Assembly (NCBI GenBank): GCA_030640325.1 | Contig: DAOWJM010000125.1 | Location: 1-9,648, forward strand | Direction: 5' to 3' | DNA from: Dehalococcoidia bacterium | GTDB lineage: Bacteria > Chloroflexota > Dehalococcoidia > Dehalococcoidales > BS750m-G39 | Length of the DNA stretch: 9,648 nucleotides | In this document: in pieces, positions 5,844 to 9,648 of the stretch | Numbering within the stretch: the stretch's first letter is position 1 | How the letters are laid out: each line of letters begins with the position of its first letter | Translations under genes and position numbers: made by a program | Notes under the pieces: model-generated | The model's input: only the letters and a program-made list of their open reading frames with translations | What the model was told of the DNA's origin: nothing | Databases searched by the model: none

Positions 5844-8522
5844 CTACGGCTTGAAGACTTGCTTTTCCTCTTCAGTAAGTCCATAGAGGTCATAGACAAG
5901 GTTATCTATTTCTTTGTCCGTTTGCTCAATCTCTCTTTTAAGTTCATCACGTTCACTAAAGGGCTTGTCGCGGATAGGAGCAAGTTTTTTATTCAGTTCC
6001 AGCATCCTGTCTACCAGAGCCACCAGAGTATCATGTATCTTCTTTTCGGTAGGGTTATTGAAGTCAATAGAAGGAAGGGGTAACTTGCCAACATAATAGT
6101 CATCAAAATCCATCGTCCTTATTGCGTTACTAAAGATGAATTTATAGGCGTACCAAGACCACAGTTTAGAATTGAGTAGAGCCGTTATAAAAGCATAGCT
6201 AAATCTGTTATCGCTGAGTACCATGTTTTCCACTGTATCCACTGTCAGAACACTGTTCTTATCAAAGGTGGCCATAAGTATTATATGGTCAGTAGGCTTC
6301 AGAACGTGAGCGATTATCCGCTGTGAGATAATCTTGGGCTGGCGTAAGAATGAAACCTTCTTATCCGCTCCAGACAGGATTGCCTCCGGTAGCGTTTCTT
6401 TGGTCTCATACAAGGTATACCTAGCAATATGGTCTCCTCGATAAATAGGAATGCCTTTAGGGTCTTTGGTTAGGTGTCTCTGGAAAGGTAGTCCCCTTGC
6501 CGTTTTGCTAATATCTTTCATGAAGAGCTTGGATGCAGTCATTTTGTTAAAGACTTGTAGCTCTTTATTAGTTGTACCCAATAGAATCGTATCGGTGTTT
6601 TCCGAAGTTTCTTTAGAGATAGAGACTGGCTCCTTCTTTTCGTCTTCTTCAAGGGACACCGATTCATAGAAGGGTTTGTGAAGAAACTTTTGAGAGACGA
6701 CTACTACCATCTGCTCAAGCAGAACTTCCTTAAACGCTTGGCTGGCATCACAAGCGCAGCCAAGCCTATCCAGTATTAGTTTACGTCCACTCGCCCATTT
6801 CTGGCTGTAAGCCAGAGATTTGGGTATTATGAAGCTGAAGAACCCACCTTCTTTGGTCAAGCTCAAGCCCTTTTCGATAAAGACCATAGCACTATTTTTG
6901 TTGTCTCTGCTATGGGAATAGCGGTTTTCAATATAAGCTCTATCATACTCATCAAATTCTGCACCGTACGGTGGATTACCAATCACCACATCAAAGCCCC
7001 CATTAGCCATAATGTCCTTAAACTCCTGTTCCCAGTTGAAGCGTCTCTTTTCTGCCCAGTTATCACCAAAATACTTTTTAAGTTCCTCATCAGTGCCTGA
7101 GATAAGGGAATTACCCGGGCGGATATTAGTACTGAGGTAAGGAAGCTTACCTTTCTCGGTCAGAGTACGGAGTAACAGATTCAATCGCGTAATCTCAACC
7201 GCCTGCATGTCTAAATCTACGCCATAGATATTAGAAAGCAAAACGGGCAAGCGGTCTTTTTGGTCAAGTTCGTTTAAGGGTCTGTTGCGCTCTTTTGCAT
7301 GGTAGTTCAGAAGTTCGTCGTAGGCGCGGATTAAGAAAGAACCTGACCCACAGGCTGGGTCGAGGATTTTTATATTGCGTATTTCGTTGTAATTATGCTC
7401 TTTAATGAACCGCCCAACCGTTTCCTTAACGATATAATCGGTGACAAACTTTGGCGTATAGTAAATGCCCTGTTCTTTACGACGCTGCTTTTTACTGATG
7501 ATTTCAAAGGTTTCTTCGTCAGTAAGACCGAGTTTGAGTTGGGCGTCCGCCCTTTCTTTGACCTTAGTAGCAATATAGCCCAGGTACTGCTCATAGACTA
7601 TGCCAAGCACATCGACATCAATGTCATTGAAGTTATAGCTTGCCAAACTTCCAGGAATTTCATACAAACCGCTTAGAATCCTCTCAATCGTTGGGCTTTC
7701 AATGAAGACTTCATCCGTTAGGTGTTCATCAAATAGCTCGCTGTCATAGGTGCCACGATATCTTACAAAGATTTGCCGTAATTCCTCTACTAGCTCTCCC
7801 TTGTATCCCGCTGACTTCCATCGATTTGCCGCAGCAAGCAAATGCCTTTCTTCTAAGTTTCTGTCCTCACAGGTGCGGATAAAGATAAGGCGATCAAAAA
7901 GTCTTTGAACAACCTCATCTATCTGTTTTTGACTTAATTCTTCGTTGTGGCCATGTATTTGGTTAAAAAGTTCTTCCCGCCACTGGCGGAGTTGCTTATA
8001 GAGCCGCGTTTCTATGGGTAGAGAGGGTGGCAAAGCACCATATTGGGCTGCCTCTTTGTTCAACAAACCGTTTTCCAGCGATTCACGAGAAAGGAGCCAT
8101 AGCTTATCAAAGTTCGCAATATAATCCTTATAAGTAAGCGTTAAGAATGGTTTGTTTGTTTGTGCATTGAAGAGCCGTAGCTCTTCAAAATCAGTTAGCG
8201 CCACCCAGGTAACACCTTTGTTATAAGCATAAGTAACAGCTTGTTTCGCGTATTCTGGCTTGCTGAGGGTCGCCTTCAGTGGCTTGGCTTCCAAGTAGAA
8301 TTGGGATACACCCTTCAGTTTGAAGGCGTAATCTACCCGCCCATTTGAAGCTTTCTCCTCCGGGGCCACCTCATTTGTATCATCAAAATCCCAGCCTAAA
8401 GCTCTAAATAGAGGCTCAATGAAGCCTTGTTTGGTCTTAGCTTCGTGAAAGCCTTTTATTTCAGATGTGCTTAAGCCCTCGTATTTATCAATTAACTCGG
8501 CAATTTGTTCTTCTATGGACAT
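5844..8522 (-). CDS. Single-chain restriction-modification enzyme (type IIG-like, Eco57I/TaqI-type N6-adenine methylase)
   Basis: An intact 892-residue protein likely to cut foreign DNA and methylate adenine at a specific site to protect the host. N-terminal nuclease domain: RVDYAF followed by FYLEAKPL gives a PD-(D/E)xK-type set at D64, E78 and K80. A helical linker spans about 150-350. The methylase has motif X GIYYTPKFV (352-360), the AdoMet-binding motif I DPACGSGSFL (388-397), GVDLD (434-438), and catalytic NPPY (516-519), typical of N6-adenine methylases. About 650-830 resembles the TaqI-like target-recognition domain, ending with PLPSID, and the last 60 residues are charged and probably coiled-coil. 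It starts at ATG 8522 with only a weak GGGA site upstream. It lies between hom and thrC, 24 and 41 bases away. A few sampled lines are richer in AT than flanking hom and thrC, suggesting transfer. The recognition sequence cannot be read here. A BREX-like or other methylase system is less likely because no companions are present. Confidence 0.88.
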   Translation of the reverse strand: MSIEEQIAELIDKYEGLSTSEIKGFHEAKTKQGFIEPLFRALGWDFDDTNEVAPEEKASNGRVDYAFKLKGVSQFYLEAKPLKATLSKPEYAKQAVTYAYNKGVTWVALTDFEELRLFNAQTNKPFLTLTYKDYIANFDKLWLLSRESLENGLLNKEAAQYGALPPSLPIETRLYKQLRQWREELFNQIHGHNEELSQKQIDEVVQRLFDRLIFIRTCEDRNLEERHLLAAANRWKSAGYKGELVEELRQIFVRYRGTYDSELFDEHLTDEVFIESPTIERILSGLYEIPGSLASYNFNDIDVDVLGIVYEQYLGYIATKVKERADAQLKLGLTDEETFEIISKKQRRKEQGIYYTPKFVTDYIVKETVGRFIKEHNYNEIRNIKILDPACGSGSFLIRAYDELLNYHAKERNRPLNELDQKDRLPVLLSNIYGVDLDMQAVEITRLNLLLRTLTEKGKLPYLSTNIRPGNSLISGTDEELKKYFGDNWAEKRRFNWEQEFKDIMANGGFDVVIGNPPYGAEFDEYDRAYIENRYSHSRDNKNSAMVFIEKGLSLTKEGGFFSFIIPKSLAYSQKWASGRKLILDRLGCACDASQAFKEVLLEQMVVVVSQKFLHKPFYESVSLEEDEKKEPVSISKETSENTDTILLGTTNKELQVFNKMTASKLFMKDISKTARGLPFQRHLTKDPKGIPIYRGDHIARYTLYETKETLPEAILSGADKKVSFLRQPKIISQRIIAHVLKPTDHIILMATFDKNSVLTVDTVENMVLSDNRFSYAFITALLNSKLWSWYAYKFIFSNAIRTMDFDDYYVGKLPLPSIDFNNPTEKKIHDTLVALVDRMLELNKKLAPIRDKPFSERDELKREIEQTDKEIDNLVYDLYGLTEEEKQVFKP

Positions 8523-8546
8523 TGACTTATCCCAGCGTGTCTTTCA

Positions 8547-9648
8547 TTAACTTTCAACCCGGATGAAGTTGCATATCTGCTTAACTGAAGCTAGATGCCC
8601 CAGCTCGTCAAGGGCTTGCTGCATTTCCGCTTCTTTAGCGGGGTGGGTCATAATAACAATTTCAGCCGTCTGAGACACACTATCAGCCGCCTGCTGAATA
8701 ACTGAGGAAATACTTATTAGATGGTCGCCTAAAACCTTGGACACCTGAGCCAAGACTCCGGGTCGGTCAACAACATTTAGTCTCAGGTAATATCGGGTCT
8801 CAAGCTCAGCCATAGGCTTGATGCTTTTACCTGGCTCAAGCCTCCACCTCGCCCTACTACCCCCACCAGCGGCAATATCCTGGGCTGCTGATACCACATC
8901 GGCTATGACCGCGCTGCTGGTAGGCAGGGCACCAGCCCCCTCACCATAGAAAAGCACCTTGCCCACCAGGTCGCCTTCCACCAGAATAGCATTATAGACA
9001 CCATCAACCTTAGCCAGAAGGGACTCCTCAGGAATAAAAACGGGATGAACTCGCACTTCAATCCAGTTATCACCCTGCTTAGCCATAGCCAGCAGCTTTA
9101 TGGCAAAGCCTAGCTCCCGAGCGTATTTGAAGTCACGACTATCCAGTCGAGAAATGCCTTCACAATGGATATCCTGAGGTTGAACCTGGCAATGAAAGGC
9201 TAAAGAGGCAAGAATAGCCAGTTTATAGGTAGCATCTATCCCATCCACATCATCCTCTGGGTTAGCTTCGGCATAACCTAATTCCTGGGCTCTCTTAAGT
9301 GCTGAAGGAAAATCTGTGCCCTCTCTTGCCATCCGGGTAAGAATATAATTAGTGGTTCCGTTTATTATGGCATAAATACCACTGAGCTTATTGGCTACCA
9401 GGTCATGTTGAAAAGGGGCGATTAGAGGAATGCCACCCCCAACACTAGCTTCATAGTGCAGTCCTACCCCATATTGCTGAGCTAGAGTAAATAGTTCCAC
9501 CCCATGCTTAGCTATAACCTCCTTGTTAGAGGTAACCACATGCTTACTACCAGAGAGAGCCCTTTTCAGATAATCTAGGGCTGGGTTCTCACCCCCTATT
9601 GCCTCAACCACTATATCCACCCCAGGCTCAGCGAAAAACTCATCGGCA
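8547..9648 (-). CDS. hom: Homoserine dehydrogenase with ACT domain, N-terminus beyond window
   Basis: Hom reduces aspartate semialdehyde to homoserine with NAD(P)H, a branch-point step toward threonine and methionine. The frame is open to the window edge, with VDIVVEAIGG, TSNKEVIAKHG, EASVGGGIPLI and NGTTNYIL visible. The family signature AQELGYAEANPEDDVDGIDA is followed by TYK. In it, the catalytic aspartate and lysine (spaced like D219 and K223 of yeast Hom6) are intact. About 366 residues are visible of roughly 430; the missing part holds the GxGxxG nucleotide-binding loop. The C-terminus has an ACT domain (YYLRLNVVDRPGVLAQVSKV onward, about 75 residues), which in this family usually mediates threonine feedback inhibition. 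The internal GTG at 9620 is not the start, because homology continues upstream. It is followed by the restriction-modification gene after 24 bases, and then thrC. Confidence 0.96.
   Translation of the reverse strand, partial: ADEFFAEPGVDIVVEAIGGENPALDYLKRALSGSKHVVTSNKEVIAKHGVELFTLAQQYGVGLHYEASVGGGIPLIAPFQHDLVANKLSGIYAIINGTTNYILTRMAREGTDFPSALKRAQELGYAEANPEDDVDGIDATYKLAILASLAFHCQVQPQDIHCEGISRLDSRDFKYARELGFAIKLLAMAKQGDNWIEVRVHPVFIPEESLLAKVDGVYNAILVEGDLVGKVLFYGEGAGALPTSSAVIADVVSAAQDIAAGGGSRARWRLEPGKSIKPMAELETRYYLRLNVVDRPGVLAQVSKVLGDHLISISSVIQQAADSVSQTAEIVIMTHPAKEAEMQQALDELGHLASVKQICNFIRVES

Noticed and set aside
7395..7676. 93-residue plus-strand open frame inside the restriction-modification gene
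   Set aside because: It is opposite a continuous, motif-bearing coding region and shows no domain pattern of its own.
8527..8547. Six-codon mini-frame (MKDTLG) starting on the hom stop as TAATG and ending just before the restriction-modification start
   Set aside because: It could relay translation between the two genes, but such short frames arise by chance and nothing else supports it.
9618..9620. GTG as the hom start
   Set aside because: The frame stays open to the window edge with family-like residues (FFAEPG before VDIVVEAIGG), and the nucleotide-binding N-terminus would be missing.

Overview
The window is 9.6 kb of bacterial chromosome that is almost entirely coding, with housekeeping biosynthesis genes in two converging blocks. 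The gene content suggests an anaerobe: standalone desulforedoxin-type iron proteins, and a PyrK-type (NAD-linked) dihydroorotate dehydrogenase subunit. The combination and the protein style would fit an anaerobic Chloroflexota (Dehalococcoidia-like) genome. That placement is inference, and the sequence holds no rRNA or other marker to prove it. No tRNA, rRNA, CRISPR array, insertion sequence or transposase was seen.

Plus strand, 1-4028. The 3' three quarters of carB (carbamoyl-phosphate synthase large chain) run into pyrK with a 4-base TTGA overlap and a TTG start. A YjbQ/UPF0047 gene follows 24 bases later behind a strong ribosome binding site. This looks like the end of a pyrimidine operon. 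After an 84-base gap with a textbook TTGACA-18-TATAAT promoter come two tiny tandem genes for desulforedoxin-like FeS4 (or zinc) proteins of 39 and 47 residues.

Minus strand, 9648-4035, read right to left. hom (homoserine dehydrogenase with ACT domain, N-terminus beyond the window) is followed by an 892-residue single-polypeptide restriction-modification enzyme, then thrC (threonine synthase), then folE (GTP cyclohydrolase I). hom and thrC are consecutive threonine-pathway genes (ThrB acts between them), but the defence gene sits between them on the same strand with gaps of only 24 and 41 bases. It looks like a laterally acquired cargo gene that shares the operon's transcription. folE has its own 142-base AT-rich upstream region with a candidate promoter, two 21-base direct repeats 50 bases apart and several GGAAACAA/TTGTTTCC elements.

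The two blocks converge with only 6 bases between the second desulforedoxin stop and the folE stop. The most interesting points are the restriction-modification gene inside the threonine cluster, the perfect promoter driving the duplicated desulforedoxin genes, and the repeat-rich folE leader. I found no clear evidence of a wholly new system.
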